This document shows positions 15,350 through 23,737 of a stretch of DNA of 64,000 bases, piece by piece. The notes under the pieces were generated by a model. It was given only the letters and a program-made list of their open reading frames with translations, had not been told where the DNA came from and searched no databases. The stretch is taken from NCBI GenBank assembly GCA_045542735.1, contig JAZQLQ010000026.1:1-64000 (forward strand), written 5' to 3'. A program made the position numbers and the translations under genes. This DNA is from UBA2882 sp045542735. GTDB lineage: Bacteria; Bacillota; Clostridia; Lachnospirales; Lachnospiraceae. Positions within the stretch are counted from its first letter, which is position 1. Each line of letters starts with the position of its first letter.

Positions 15350-17686
15350 TCATCCCAGATATTTCGCCAACATGCTTTCCAGCTTGTCTACTTCCACCGG
15401 TTTGGACAGATAATCTTCAAATCCCTCTGCCAGATATTCTTCTTTGACACCTTCTATGGCATTGGCTGTCAGCATAATAACCGGTGTCTCTTTATTCGGG
15501 TTATCCTCGTCTTCTCTTATCATATGAAGTGTCGCGATTCCATCCGGCTCCGGCATCATGTGATCCATAAGGATAATATCGTATTTTTTCTCTTTTGTCT
15601 TGGCAAAACATTCTTCTCCGCCACCTGCAAAGTCCAACTGTGCCTGTGTCCTCTTCAAGAGTCCTTTCAAGATAAACAGATTCATTTCCGTATCATCAAC
15701 CGCCAAAATCTTGGCATTGGGTATACGCAAAGTTCCTACCTGCCTTGTCTCATCTGACGGCACATTTTGCTGCTCCGCATCACTTTCCTCTGTCACAGCT
15801 TTTATCATCTGCTGGGGAATGCGCACGGTAAAGCAACTGCCTTTGCCATATTCACTTTCCACACCAATGGTACCCTTCATCAAGGCCACCAAATGTTGTG
15901 TGATATTCAGTCCCAAACCGGTTCCTTCGATATAGCGGTTCTTTCCAAGCTCCAATCTCTGGAAGCTGTCAAAGAGCCTTTCCATATCTTCTTTCTTAAT
16001 ACCAATACCGGTATCTTTGACGGAAAACTCCAATACAAATCCTTTTTCTGTCTCCAGTCCCTTTGCAGAGAGGGTGACACTGCCTTCCTTGGTATACTTG
16101 ATGGCATTGGAAAGAAGGTTATTTAAAATCTGCTTAATCCGGACTTCATCCCCCACCAAACGCTTGGGCAAATCATCATCAATATCCAAATCGAAAGATA
16201 AATCTTTTTTGGTTGCCCGAAGCTGTGCGCCCAAGATTACTTCTTTTAGCATACCGCGTGTGCTGTATTCGCTTTCTACGATATCCACCTTGCCGGCTTC
16301 GATTTTGGAGAAATCCAAGATTTCATTAATCAGACTCAACAAGGTCTGACTGGCATCTTTAATATTATTAGCATATTCTGCAATTGCCTCGTCTTGATTT
16401 TCTCTCAGTATCATCTCGTTCATACCGATAACGGCGTTAATCGGCGTACGGATTTCGTGAGACATATTGGCAAGGAATTTGGCTTTTGCTTCACCTGCCG
16501 CAATTGCCAGCTGTTTTTCTTTCTCAATATTCAGCAAGTCTTTTACAGATTTAAGTCCTGCTGATATCAACAAAAACATGAGACCAAAGCACAGGGCAAT
16601 GCCATTACTTCTTGCTGTCACATCATGGGATAACAGAATCTCAATGACAGCCGCCAGCATCAATGCCGCAAAGCCGATAGCTACTTCTTTATAATCTCCA
16701 ATGTAGCCTTTCACGATATCATAGATGATGGTTATCATCATCGTTATCAAAAACGCCAATATCAAAAAGTGAGATAAGGACATACTTTCAAAGAAGTCCT
16801 TGATACCCAGAAGTTGAAGTGTCAGGATAAGGACATAGTTAATAACCAGCCCAACACCTATAATATGGTACGCTTTTTGATGACGTCCTTTTTGTATGCT
16901 GTTCATATACCACATAAAAGGAAGAGCTACAACGGCAATCATCAAAAATCCCGTCAGCATGGCAATGGTACTGTTGGGTAGGAAAAATTGACGAATCTTG
17001 GACTCAACCAGCATCCAAGCTGCCGCAATCACCAGACCTTCACCCAGATACAATAAATCCGCTTTTCTTTTATAATAAAAGCGCACAAATATGCTACCTG
17101 CAATAACAAAAATACCAATGAGCATCATCCAGGATGATACAATGGCAGAGGGTACATAGCGGTAAAGGAAATGGATAAAAGTATCATACCGGTCTCCCTC
17201 ATACACATCACTGACATAGCCTGCATAGGGGGAATCACTCATAAACTCTACCCGCAATGTTTCTCCGGCATCATCGGCATATACCTCAAAAAACACATAT
17301 GTCATGGTACTGGTTTTACCAAAGGGCTGTGTCTCCAATGTGGAGTATTTTTTGCGCAGCTCATCTCCTACATATATGTACATGTCCTGTTGCATACTTC
17401 GCATGCAAATCCAGGTATCCTGCTGATCCATGGGAAGAGTCGTTTGGATGGTTACCCATTCTCCCTGCTCTGCATCACATTCTCCAGGCACCGGCATTGG
17501 CTCTGTACTTCCATCTTGAAGGACTCGGACCCATTGACCCTCAAAATCCCTAAAGGAATCATTTTCCAGCTCGTTCTCTACATATTGCGTAGACTCTCCC
17601 CACACAAAGAATAAGAAAGAACATAGAATCAGCATTCCTGATATGCAGCTTAATATTTTTGTTAATTTACTTTTTTGCTTTTCCAT
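15350..17686 (-). CDS. Hybrid histidine kinase with 7TMR-DISM-like sensor
   Basis: 778 residues. A membrane helix at 11-30 leads to an extracytoplasmic region (about 31-180, beta-rich, 7TMR-DISM-extracellular-like), then about seven membrane segments (183-380). HisKA: AKFLANMSHEIRTPINAVIG with His410. ATPase domain: NNLLSNAIKYT, DTGIG, GTGLG. Receiver (about 657-775): AVDDTEMNLF and acceptor Asp708 in LMDHMMPEPDG, where the E-P replaces the E-M of its neighbours. Ends in KPVEVDKLESMLAKYLG, a standard receiver end. No output domain. Second gene of the operon starting at 19580, 22 bases after it. Confidence 0.92.
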   Translation of the reverse strand: MEKQKSKLTKILSCISGMLILCSFLFFVWGESTQYVENELENDSFRDFEGQWVRVLQDGSTEPMPVPGECDAEQGEWVTIQTTLPMDQQDTWICMRSMQQDMYIYVGDELRKKYSTLETQPFGKTSTMTYVFFEVYADDAGETLRVEFMSDSPYAGYVSDVYEGDRYDTFIHFLYRYVPSAIVSSWMMLIGIFVIAGSIFVRFYYKRKADLLYLGEGLVIAAAWMLVESKIRQFFLPNSTIAMLTGFLMIAVVALPFMWYMNSIQKGRHQKAYHIIGVGLVINYVLILTLQLLGIKDFFESMSLSHFLILAFLITMMITIIYDIVKGYIGDYKEVAIGFAALMLAAVIEILLSHDVTARSNGIALCFGLMFLLISAGLKSVKDLLNIEKEKQLAIAAGEAKAKFLANMSHEIRTPINAVIGMNEMILRENQDEAIAEYANNIKDASQTLLSLINEILDFSKIEAGKVDIVESEYSTRGMLKEVILGAQLRATKKDLSFDLDIDDDLPKRLVGDEVRIKQILNNLLSNAIKYTKEGSVTLSAKGLETEKGFVLEFSVKDTGIGIKKEDMERLFDSFQRLELGKNRYIEGTGLGLNITQHLVALMKGTIGVESEYGKGSCFTVRIPQQMIKAVTEESDAEQQNVPSDETRQVGTLRIPNAKILAVDDTEMNLFILKGLLKRTQAQLDFAGGGEECFAKTKEKKYDIILMDHMMPEPDGIATLHMIREDEDNPNKETPVIMLTANAIEGVKEEYLAEGFEDYLSKPVEVDKLESMLAKYLG

Positions 17687-17708
17687 AGCATCATCTTCCC
17701 GGATTTCT

Positions 17709-19580
17709 TCATAAATCCTTACCTAATATCTCTTGCTGTTTATCCAAATGCTTCAAAATCATCCGGTCTAACTTGTCGGGGATGATAGGTTTGGACAAAA
17801 AGTCATCAAAACCTTCCTGCAAGTATCTCTCTTTATCTCCCACAATGGCATTTGCCGTCAGCATAATAATGGGAGTGCCTTCACAAAGCTTCTCTTCTTT
17901 AATGGCATGTAAGACCTCGATACCGTCCATTTCCGGCATCATGTGATCCAAAAATACCAAGTCATATGTATTTTCTTTCAATTGCTGCAGACAATCTCTT
18001 CCACTGAGCACTGCCGTGATTTGCATCCGGGTCTTTTTTAAAAGGCCGATAAATACTTTTAGATTTATTTCCGAATCATCTACCACCAATATTTTTACAT
18101 CCGGCAATACATAATCCACTCTTCCACCGTTTTTATTATCTGCCTGTTCCAGGCGCTCTCTAAAATTACCCAAGAGTGCTTCATCCACAATTGCTTGTCT
18201 TAGATCAAATGAAAATTCGCTGCCCTTACCGTATTCACTGGTAATCTGCAATTCACTGTCCATCAGTTTCAAAAATTGCTGCACAATATTCATGCCAAGT
18301 CCGGTTCCCTCCACATGGCGATTCCTCGATATATCAAACCGTTGGAATTCGTCATAGATTTTGCCGATATCTTCTTGCTTAATACCAATGCCTGTATCCT
18401 TGATGGAGTAGTGCAATACAGCCGCTCCATTCTCTTTGGTACAACCAAGAGATAATGTAACCGTTCCTTTTTCCGTATATTTGATGGCATTGGACAACAG
18501 ATTGGTCAAAACTTGGCGGATACGCTTATCATCACCGTTGTAACCGCTGGGAATCCGCTCATCAATCTCAAATACGAGCTGCAGATTTTTCTGTTTCGCC
18601 CAGATCTGCATCATGTTATAAATATCATTTAAAAGACTCCGGATATCATAATCTCCCATAACCAGTTCCATTTTGCCGGATTCAATCTTGGAAGAATCCA
18701 AAAGCTCGTTGATGAGATTCAATAACACCACGGAAGAATCTTTTACATCTCTTGCATAACTTTGAATTTCTTCTTCCTTGCTTTCCCGGATAATCATTTC
18801 ATTCATTCCGATAACTGCGTTAATGGGTGTACGTATCTCATGGGATATCCGTGCCAAAAACTTGGTTTTAGCTTGGTTTGCAGCCTCTGCCTCTTCCTTT
18901 GCACGAGCCAACTCTTCTGACAATTTGGCTCTCTCCAGACTGCTGCTTAATATATCAAAAATACTGTTGCAAACCGCTACAAACGCCACATAAATCAAAC
19001 ATCGGGGCAATACAAAGAAAAGCATCAGGGTCATCGCAGGATTGGTATTAACTTGTGTCAATGTAAATTGACCATCTGCAATATATTGACTTAAACCGGT
19101 GGTGGTCAGCAATGCCATATTGGCATCACATAATCCAAAATAATAACCACCATACACAATCACAATGGTACTGACTACCGTCAACCCATATACATAATTC
19201 ATAACTTTTTTGGATGAATACAGGGTTGCATACAAAAAGGGCAACAGAGAAATCAACACCACATGATATGTAATGGATAACCCGATAATGGTAAATACCA
19301 GCAAAATGGTAAAAAGCATAAAGTACTTTAATTTTCTATTGGACGGATCTACGTTTTTGAATATAATGAGCACAATAAAATATATAATCATGGATGGTAA
19401 ATATCCCATCAGCATAATCTGCTTATCAATCACAAATATATTCAAAATGTTTAAAACAAAAGCAACCGTATATGCCAGCATTGTTACAGAAAAACACTTC
19501 ATAACATATCGGTTGGCTACCGATTCCTGATCTTTAATATAGGTTGTAATATCTTGTGTCCGTTTCCTATTCTCTTCCAT
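17709..19580 (-). CDS. Hybrid histidine kinase with multi-TM sensor
   Basis: 623 residues. About six membrane segments lie in residues 27-210, without a large outer domain. A signalling helix (ERAKLSEELARAKEEAEAAN) leads to HisKA with FLARISHEIRTPINAVIGMN, His247. The ATPase domain has NLLSNAIKYT, DTGIG and GTGLG. The receiver (about 495-612) has LVVDDSEINLK and acceptor Asp545 in LDHMMPEMDG. First gene of the four-gene unit running to 11711; AGGTG precedes the ATG, and a TATAAT at 19650-19645 (minus strand) is a likely -10 box about 65 bases upstream, without a good -35 box. Confidence 0.92.
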   Translation of the reverse strand: MEENRKRTQDITTYIKDQESVANRYVMKCFSVTMLAYTVAFVLNILNIFVIDKQIMLMGYLPSMIIYFIVLIIFKNVDPSNRKLKYFMLFTILLVFTIIGLSITYHVVLISLLPFLYATLYSSKKVMNYVYGLTVVSTIVIVYGGYYFGLCDANMALLTTTGLSQYIADGQFTLTQVNTNPAMTLMLFFVLPRCLIYVAFVAVCNSIFDILSSSLERAKLSEELARAKEEAEAANQAKTKFLARISHEIRTPINAVIGMNEMIIRESKEEEIQSYARDVKDSSVVLLNLINELLDSSKIESGKMELVMGDYDIRSLLNDIYNMMQIWAKQKNLQLVFEIDERIPSGYNGDDKRIRQVLTNLLSNAIKYTEKGTVTLSLGCTKENGAAVLHYSIKDTGIGIKQEDIGKIYDEFQRFDISRNRHVEGTGLGMNIVQQFLKLMDSELQITSEYGKGSEFSFDLRQAIVDEALLGNFRERLEQADNKNGGRVDYVLPDVKILVVDDSEINLKVFIGLLKKTRMQITAVLSGRDCLQQLKENTYDLVFLDHMMPEMDGIEVLHAIKEEKLCEGTPIIMLTANAIVGDKERYLQEGFDDFLSKPIIPDKLDRMILKHLDKQQEILGKDL

Positions 19581-19723
19581 TAGTGAAACACCTCATATTT
19601 TACAAATCCATTTTTGCGTCTGAAAACCCATTTTTTCACAGTATATTATAGCAAATCTTTGCCGGGAAACCTATCCTTTTTTCATGATTCTGATAAAAAG
19701 AATTTTGTTTTTTGTGCATGTAA

Positions 19724-19757
19724 AAGGACCTTACTACAAGATGTAGTACGGTCCTTA
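19724..19757 (-). terminator. Rho-independent terminator of the Tubby-like gene
   Basis: Minus strand AAGGACCGTACTACA-TCT-TGTAGTAAGGTCCTT followed by TTACATG; strong 14- to 15-bp stem, 13 bases after the stop codon of 19771-20586. Confidence 0.8.
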
Positions 19758-19770
19758 AAATCATAATAAA

Positions 19771-20586
19771 TCACAGAAATATAATTGCCAAAACAATGAG
19801 TGCAATGAGGATGGCAGCACCCCAACAGAAACCAAATATAATCCAGAATGTTTTCATGCTCATGCCCGCTACCGTAGTCGGCGGCACGATACTGTTAGGT
19901 CCTTTGCCTGCAATGCGGTCTGCCTCTTCCTGACCAAAATTAGCAAGGATAAAGTTGGGATCATATTTATCCATATTTTTATCAAAGCTGTAGGTATACT
20001 TAATCTTGGTTCCCACCATGATTTCACCACCGTTATTGTGGTAAATGAAATCAAAGTATACCACAAAGAATACCATAATCGGTAGCCATGCATCATAACC
20101 ATCAATCACATGGAGTAAGTATCTGTCCAAGTTGTCTACGGTCTTATTTGATTTGGTCAACTGCGCAACCACACGGTCCTCTTCATAGAAGGACACCACC
20201 TCAATAGGTCCTACGCTTCTCCGATATCCGGTGAGCCCCCGATCTTTACACTGAAGCACCAATTTGCCATCCAACAGGCCGTTTGCCTCTTTATAAAAGG
20301 CTCCGATAGTATCGCCAAGGCTATTTATCACATTGTATTGGTTAAACCTTTGTGCTCCCGTAAACAGATATTTGTAAGGGATTGCACTTTCGGCTATATT
20401 CTCCAATAGATTGTAATGGGTCTCAAACACCTGCTGCCCCATGGGATTAAACATCTTTATCTTTCTTGTGTGGTCTGTGATCATGGGATACCAGGGTGAC
20501 TCTGCCCGGTAAATCAGTTGTCCGTTTTCCACCACTTCAAACATGTTGATGCCTGCCGAGTTGGTTTGGTTAATCTCCAGTATCAT
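19771..20586 (-). CDS. Tubby/LURP-one-like protein with C-terminal membrane anchor
   Basis: 271 residues. The N-terminal 200 residues alternate short beta strands in a pattern like the LURP-one/Tubby C-terminal barrel (GQLIYRAESPWYPMITDHTR, KIKMFNPMGQQVFETHY, NVINSLGDTIGAFYKEANG). A hydrophobic stretch (WLPIMVFFVVYFDFIYH) sits in the last strand region, and the C-terminal 27 residues (FWIIFGFCWGAAILIALIVL and on) are a membrane anchor, so this is probably a tail-anchored protein facing the cytoplasm. Lies between the EF-G paralogue and the kinase operon. Fold assignment is by eye; no biochemical role is known to me. Confidence 0.5.
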   Translation of the reverse strand: MILEINQTNSAGINMFEVVENGQLIYRAESPWYPMITDHTRKIKMFNPMGQQVFETHYNLLENIAESAIPYKYLFTGAQRFNQYNVINSLGDTIGAFYKEANGLLDGKLVLQCKDRGLTGYRRSVGPIEVVSFYEEDRVVAQLTKSNKTVDNLDRYLLHVIDGYDAWLPIMVFFVVYFDFIYHNNGGEIMVGTKIKYTYSFDKNMDKYDPNFILANFGQEEADRIAGKGPNSIVPPTTVAGMSMKTFWIIFGFCWGAAILIALIVLAIIFL

Positions 20587-20619
20587 TGCATTGCTCTCTT
20601 TCTACTTATCTTTTCTCAT

Positions 20620-22710
20620 TTACTCTTCAGAGTTCTCAGCAACCTTGCTTGCTCTTGCTTCTACTTCTGCTGCCTGAATATCACTGGGTGCCTGCTCATA
20701 TCTTGCAAACTCATAGGAGAAGTCGCCACGTCCGCCGGTCATGGAACGGAGTACGGTACAATATCCGCTAAGTTCCATCATGGGAACATCTGCTTCAATG
20801 AGCTGTTTGCCCTTTGTTGCCACATTCATACCAAGTACACGGCCACGACGTTTGTTGAGATCACCCATAACGTCACCGGTATATTTATCGGGAACGATAA
20901 CCTTTAAGCTCATGATAGGCTCGAGGAGTACAGGACCTGCTTCCATAAAGCCTTTCTTAAATGCCTGTTTGGTTGCCATCTTAAACGCCATTTCAGAGGA
21001 GTCTACGGAATGGTAAGAACCATCATATAATACGCCTTTTACACCTACTACAGGGTAAGCCGCCAACGGTCCTTTTGCCACGGATTCCTGCAGACCTTTT
21101 TCTACTGCGGGGAAGAAGTTCTTCGGTACTGCGCCACCAACTACTTCCTGCTCAAACACATAGCCTGTTTCCATATCTCCGGAAGGCTCAAAGCGCATCT
21201 TAACATGACCATACTGTCCATGTCCACCGGATTGTTTTTTGTATTTGTATTCCACATCAGCTTTTTTCTTGATGGTCTCGCGGAAAGCAACCTTGGGTTT
21301 GGAAAGCTCGATCTCACATTTATATTCGTTAAGCATTCTGCTCTGGATGATCTCCAGCTGCTGCTCACCGATACCGTATAATAAAGTCTGACCATTTTCT
21401 GTATCGTTTACAACCTTCAGAGTCTGGTCTTCATGTGTCAGTTTCTGGAGTGCTTGTGCTGCCTTATCGATATTTTTCTTATCCACTACTTTATAGCGCA
21501 TAGCAGTATAAGGTTTGGAAAGCTCAAATTTACCATATTCAATAATGGTTGCTTTGGTAGATAAGGTATTGCCTGTTCTTGCTGCAGTAAGCTTAGCAAT
21601 AGCACCAATGTCACCGGCATGAAGCTCAGGTACTTCAATGGGATTGCTTCCCTGCAATACATAGAGTTTGCTCACTTTTTCTTCTACATCTTTATCCTTA
21701 TTGTAAATCGTATCGCCTGCTTTGAATACGCCGGAGCAAACCTTAATCAGGGAGTATTTACCGATGAACGGATCTACGATGGTCTTGAATACATACGCGG
21801 ATTTTGCTTTTGCAAAATCATAGTTTGCAAGGAATACTTCATTGGTCTTCATGTTAAAGCCGGCAATCTCTTTATTTTCGGGACTGGGCATATATTTCAC
21901 GATATCATCCAGTAATGCATATGTACCTTGGCAAAGTGTATTGGAGCCCATGGTGATGGGAACAAGGGCACTGTCGATAACGTTGGTACGAAGCGCCGCA
22001 CGAATCTCATTTTCGGAGAAAGTATCGCCACCAAAATATCTTTCCATAAACTCTTCGCTGGTCTCTGCAACAGCTTCCATCAAAGTATCTTTGTATAAGG
22101 TTAAGTTCTCTACACTGTAGTCCGGTACATCGCAGTCTACAACTTTATCACCTTCCCAGCGGTTTGCTGTCTCAGTGATGACATTGATGTAACCTACAAA
22201 CTTTTCATTCTCTCTGATGGGGAAATGGAAAGGTGCGATTTTCTTTCCATACATATCCGTTAAGGTCTCAACTACATTTTTGAAGGAAGCATTGTCTGCA
22301 TCCATTCCTGTAACATAAATCATGCGGGGAAGCTTATATTTTTCACACAATTCCCATGCACGCTCGGTTCCTGCCTCTACACCGGCTTTACCGGAAACTA
22401 CGATAATGGCTGCATCTGCTGCACTGATAGCCTCTTCTACTTCACCGATAAAGTCAAAATATCCGGGGGTATCTAAGACATTAATTTTAACACCGTTCCA
22501 TTCAATAGGTACAACGGAGGTACTGATAGAAATCTGACGTTTCTGTTCCTCTTTTCCAAAGTCACTGATGGTATTTTTATCTTCTACTTTACCCATGCGG
22601 TTGGTAATGCCTGCCAAATATGCCATGGACTCTACCAAACTGGTCTTTCCGGAACCACCGTGACCTAATAATACTACGTTACGAATCTTGTCAGTTGTGT
22701 AAACATTCAT
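20620..22710 (-). CDS. Elongation factor G-like protein (EF-G paralogue)
   Basis: 696 residues, full EF-G length and domain order: GTPase domain (1-270), OB-like domain II, domains III-V to the end (the region with KKQSGGHGQYGHVKMRFEPS is domain IV). G1 is GHGGSGKTSL (about 16-25) instead of AHIDAGKTT, G3 is DTPG, and the G4 position reads VTGMD where EF-G has NKMD, so nucleotide recognition should differ. Switch I differs too (KNTISDFGKEEQKRQISIST). It belongs to the EF-G-like class found in many Clostridia and is not the housekeeping fusA, which normally sits with rpsL/rpsG. GTAGGAGGT precedes ATG. Role unknown; ribosome association is inferred. Confidence 0.85.
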   Translation of the reverse strand: MNVYTTDKIRNVVLLGHGGSGKTSLVESMAYLAGITNRMGKVEDKNTISDFGKEEQKRQISISTSVVPIEWNGVKINVLDTPGYFDFIGEVEEAISAADAAIIVVSGKAGVEAGTERAWELCEKYKLPRMIYVTGMDADNASFKNVVETLTDMYGKKIAPFHFPIRENEKFVGYINVITETANRWEGDKVVDCDVPDYSVENLTLYKDTLMEAVAETSEEFMERYFGGDTFSENEIRAALRTNVIDSALVPITMGSNTLCQGTYALLDDIVKYMPSPENKEIAGFNMKTNEVFLANYDFAKAKSAYVFKTIVDPFIGKYSLIKVCSGVFKAGDTIYNKDKDVEEKVSKLYVLQGSNPIEVPELHAGDIGAIAKLTAARTGNTLSTKATIIEYGKFELSKPYTAMRYKVVDKKNIDKAAQALQKLTHEDQTLKVVNDTENGQTLLYGIGEQQLEIIQSRMLNEYKCEIELSKPKVAFRETIKKKADVEYKYKKQSGGHGQYGHVKMRFEPSGDMETGYVFEQEVVGGAVPKNFFPAVEKGLQESVAKGPLAAYPVVGVKGVLYDGSYHSVDSSEMAFKMATKQAFKKGFMEAGPVLLEPIMSLKVIVPDKYTGDVMGDLNKRRGRVLGMNVATKGKQLIEADVPMMELSGYCTVLRSMTGGRGDFSYEFARYEQAPSDIQAAEVEARASKVAENSEE

Positions 22711-22917
22711 TGTTGCTACCTCCTACTTCTCTCTTTGTGGTGTCCTTTTATCAAACTTTTCTCTTTGTAACCACCCGTTTGAGACACCTTTACTCAATTT
22801 TAATGCAAATTGTCTGTATATTCAAGTTAAATTGTTTTATTTGTCCGTGCAATTTAAACAAAATAATTGAGCTATTTTTATTGATTTTTTCTAATACTGC
22901 TCATGGGCAACTAAAAT

Positions 22918-22962
22918 AAAAGGACCTTATTCATTGTATGACCAATAAATAAAGTCCTTGTC
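22918..22962 (-). terminator. Rho-independent terminator of the double-receiver gene
   Basis: Minus strand AAGGACTTTATTTATTG pairs with CAATGAATAAGGTCCTT, then TTATTTTAG. It lies right after the stop at 22967. The stretch 22711-22917 shows nothing else beyond an AT-rich leader for the EF-G-like gene. Confidence 0.75.
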
Positions 22963-22966
22963 ATTT

Positions 22967-23716
22967 TTACATTGTCCACTTTTTCTTTTCGAAAAACTCA
23001 TCAATATGGGCTATAATTTTTTCCGGCTCCATACTCTTTAACAAATATCCTTCCAGTTTAAATCCGGATACGGACATAACACTTTCCTTGTCGCTTTTAT
23101 TGGTAAGAAACATAACCGGTATATCTGAAAATTCCACTTCGCTACGTATCATTTCCAACACCTGTTTTCCGTCACAGATAGGCATCTCATAATCAAGGAG
23201 AATTAAATCCGGTTTGCGGATTGCCAGATACTTAATTGCCATTGTTCCGGAATTGGCCAGAATTACCTGATATTTGTCCTCCAACCATCCTTTAACACTT
23301 CGTAGCATAGCACCGGAATCATCTACAACCAAAATGCGTTTTTTCATGCCTTTTTCTTCTTCATTGAAGTACTTCTCAATATAGTGGGCAACTTCTTTTA
23401 CATTTACGGGACGAATAAATTTTTTCTGGATTAATTGTGCCGGAATCTTTTTCTCCACATCCATGACTTCGTTCATGTCACCCAGCAATAAAATCGGAAT
23501 ACCTTCTTCAATGGCTTTATCTTTTAAAAAGACTAATCCGTCCAGACTCAATTCCTCGGCATATAACAGGATTAAATCAAGACCTTCCTTGTATTTACCA
23601 ATCTCATTGGGTTCATTGGGTGTCTGATACACGGTATGATGATCTGTTTCCAATTGTGTAATCAGAGAAGACAGCAGAAAACTGTTGATCTCGGATACCA
23701 ATAATATATTTGCCAT
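22967..23716 (-). CDS. Response regulator with two receiver domains
   Basis: 249 residues. Residues 1-118 form a degenerate receiver: NILLVSEINSFLLSSLITQL has no acidic pair after LLV, and LDLILLYAEEL lacks a clear acceptor aspartate. Residues 125-245 form a complete receiver: RILVVDDSGAMLRSVKG, acceptor Asp in LILLDYEMPICDG, the Thr in VMFLTNKSD and a conserved Lys in LLKSMEPE. No DNA-binding or enzymatic output, so it may act as a phosphate relay or by protein contact. It follows the HPt-containing kinase at 23738 by 21 bases, the likely phosphodonor. Confidence 0.88.
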   Translation of the reverse strand: MANILLVSEINSFLLSSLITQLETDHHTVYQTPNEPNEIGKYKEGLDLILLYAEELSLDGLVFLKDKAIEEGIPILLLGDMNEVMDVEKKIPAQLIQKKFIRPVNVKEVAHYIEKYFNEEEKGMKKRILVVDDSGAMLRSVKGWLEDKYQVILANSGTMAIKYLAIRKPDLILLDYEMPICDGKQVLEMIRSEVEFSDIPVMFLTNKSDKESVMSVSGFKLEGYLLKSMEPEKIIAHIDEFFEKKKWTM

Positions 23717-23737
23717 TTCATATTCCTCCTATGACAA

